From NCBI GenBank assembly GCA_039111475.1, contig JBCCIP010000028.1, positions 1-64,000 on the forward strand: a stretch of DNA of 64,000 nucleotides. The letters are read 5' to 3'. The notes beneath the pieces were generated by a model. That model worked only from the letters and a program-made list of their open reading frames with translations, had not been told where the DNA came from and did not search any database. The first letter of the stretch is position 1, and each line of letters starts with the position of its first letter. This DNA comes from JAUIET01 sp039111475 (GTDB lineage: Bacteria > Pseudomonadota > Gammaproteobacteria > Pseudomonadales > JAUIET01). Made by a program: the position numbers and the translations under genes. Positions 63,084 through 64,000 of the stretch are shown in pieces.

Positions 63084-63926
63084 GTGAATGTAGCTGTTAA
63101 AGAACCTGGCGAAGGTTTGGGCGTTAAGCTAAATAGCAAGTCACGATTCAATACCAATATTGTGATGGTATTGGTGTCATTGTTGCTCGGTGCGGCGGCT
63201 GTGTACTTCTCAAGAAACTTCATTGAGAGCCAGGTTGATTACTACAAATCGCAGTTAGAGAAAACCGAGCCCATGACCAAAGTGGTTGTGCCCAAGACCG
63301 GCTTGAGGCAAGGACAGGTTGTAACAGCGGCGGACCTCGCAATTCGGGAAGTACCCGCCAGATTTGCGCACGATAACTCGGTGGCTGAAGCCAATTTTCA
63401 AAACGCAATTGGCCAGCGCTTACGCACAGATATCACCGAGGGTAAAGCCTTGCTGTGGGCGCATCTGGAAGGCGGAGACAAAGGCACATTTTCCAATACT
63501 CTGTTGGAAGGTAACCGAGCACTGACTGTGCCAGTTGATGAAATCAATTCCATTTCCGGGTTTCTACAACCCAGCGATAATATCGATTTGTTTCTTACCG
63601 ACAGACGCGGTGGCGAGAAGCAGATTTACCCCATTATGCAAAACCTGCATGTGCTGGCAACCGGCGTGAAAACGGAAGTGGACAAAACAGGTAAGCCGAC
63701 TGGTAGAACGTACAACACCATTACTGTTCAGGTGACACCCGCCGATGCAAAGCGAATTGTACTGTCTCAAAGCGTAGGCAAATTGACCGCGACTTTGCGC
63801 AACCCTGATGACAACGCACCAATTGATACGTCTGCCTTAACCGCTTCTCAACTGCGCGGCGTGCGACCGCAGCCACCGCCTAAAGCTCGCCGCCGTGGAA
63901 TAGAGTTCATTATAGGTGGGCAATAG
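63084..63926 (+). CDS. cpaB: Flp pilus assembly protein CpaB
   Basis: A 280-aa protein. One membrane helix (IVMVLVSLLLGAAAVYF) precedes a SAF domain (KVVVPKTGLRQGQVVTAADLAIREVPARF) and the CpaB/RcpC core with NRALTVPVDEINSISGFLQPSDNIDLFLT. It acts in the periplasm with the secretin. The GTG start at 63084 follows AGGAG at 63072-63076; the nearby ATG at 63079 stops after two codons. Confidence 0.93.
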   Translation: MNVAVKEPGEGLGVKLNSKSRFNTNIVMVLVSLLLGAAAVYFSRNFIESQVDYYKSQLEKTEPMTKVVVPKTGLRQGQVVTAADLAIREVPARFAHDNSVAEANFQNAIGQRLRTDITEGKALLWAHLEGGDKGTFSNTLLEGNRALTVPVDEINSISGFLQPSDNIDLFLTDRRGGEKQIYPIMQNLHVLATGVKTEVDKTGKPTGRTYNTITVQVTPADAKRIVLSQSVGKLTATLRNPDDNAPIDTSALTASQLRGVRPQPPPKARRRGIEFIIGGQ

Positions 63927-63985
63927 GCGGTAGGTGGGCCGCAGGAAAACTACTCAAACAATAAAACAAGCATAAGGAATTCATA

Positions 63986-64000
63986 ATGCTCAGGTTATTC
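63986..64000 (+). CDS. First codons of the next Tad gene, probably cpaC secretin
   Basis: AAGGAA is followed seven bases later by ATG and five codons (MLRLF) running off the window. Identity as cpaC is inferred only from its position after cpaB. Confidence 0.45.

Overview
The window looks like chromosomal DNA of a free-living, probably marine, gammaproteobacterium. I infer this from the gene content: a proteobacterial dedicated sortase system, fadBA, a three-gene PntAA/PntAB/PntB transhydrogenase, long-form QueF, a FinR-like regulator paired with fpr, YcgL/YcgN, and the fdxA-mutS-recA-recX neighbourhood known from Pseudomonas relatives. No phage, transposase, CRISPR array, rRNA or tRNA was found. 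The single structural RNA gene I recognise is the 4.5S SRP RNA in front of dnaX.

Layout. 1-5.5 kb: the 3' part of a PAS-GGDEF-EAL regulator, a VOC protein and two tandem ABC1/UbiB-type kinases. 5.9-20.2 kb: an oxidative-metabolism block with a DUF1214-like lipoprotein, a cytochrome P450 divergent from a GNAT / Baeyer-Villiger monooxygenase / thiolase-like operon, a FinR-like LysR gene divergent from fpr, a TerB-like protein, an amidohydrolase, the pnt operon and a second DUF1214-like paralogue. 20.3-32.6 kb: a zinc-type dehydrogenase; 4.5S RNA-dnaX-ybaB-recR-rnd-ycgL-ycgN; a MoxR/CoxE-type AAA+-VWA pair; a SpoU methyltransferase; a repeat-rich lipoprotein; and a PQQ alcohol dehydrogenase with a cytochrome c tail. 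32.9-45.2 kb: amtB behind a sigma-54 promoter, alaA, a CBS-GGDEF cyclase, fadBA, cinA, a YadGH-like ABC exporter and queF. 45.4-51.6 kb: a cluster of hairpin repeats, fdxA, mutS, SOS-controlled recA-recX, a HIT protein and a cupin. 51.6-57.8 kb: the sortase system (kinase, response regulator, VIT/VWA target, class GN sortase) with one extra, translationally coupled gene. 57.8-64 kb: the start of a Tad/Flp pilus locus (pilin, TadG-like, TadE-like, an unknown protein, a minor prepilin, CpaB, and the first codons of the next gene, probably cpaC).

The most notable signals are: a dnaX slippery A10-G tract with immediate stops in both other frames; two copies of a dispersed palindromic element whose stems carry compensatory changes; a dense cluster of hairpins sharing an ATGGAY loop but with unrelated arms; the sortase operon with a coupled small protein of the 'ADP-ribosylation/crystallin J1' type and helically phased direct repeats in its divergent promoter region; a Tad locus with an operator-like palindrome over its promoter and a hairpin hiding a ribosome binding site; and an 11-residue-repeat lipoprotein resembling LEA-type proteins. 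All calls come from reading the sequence; no database search was run.
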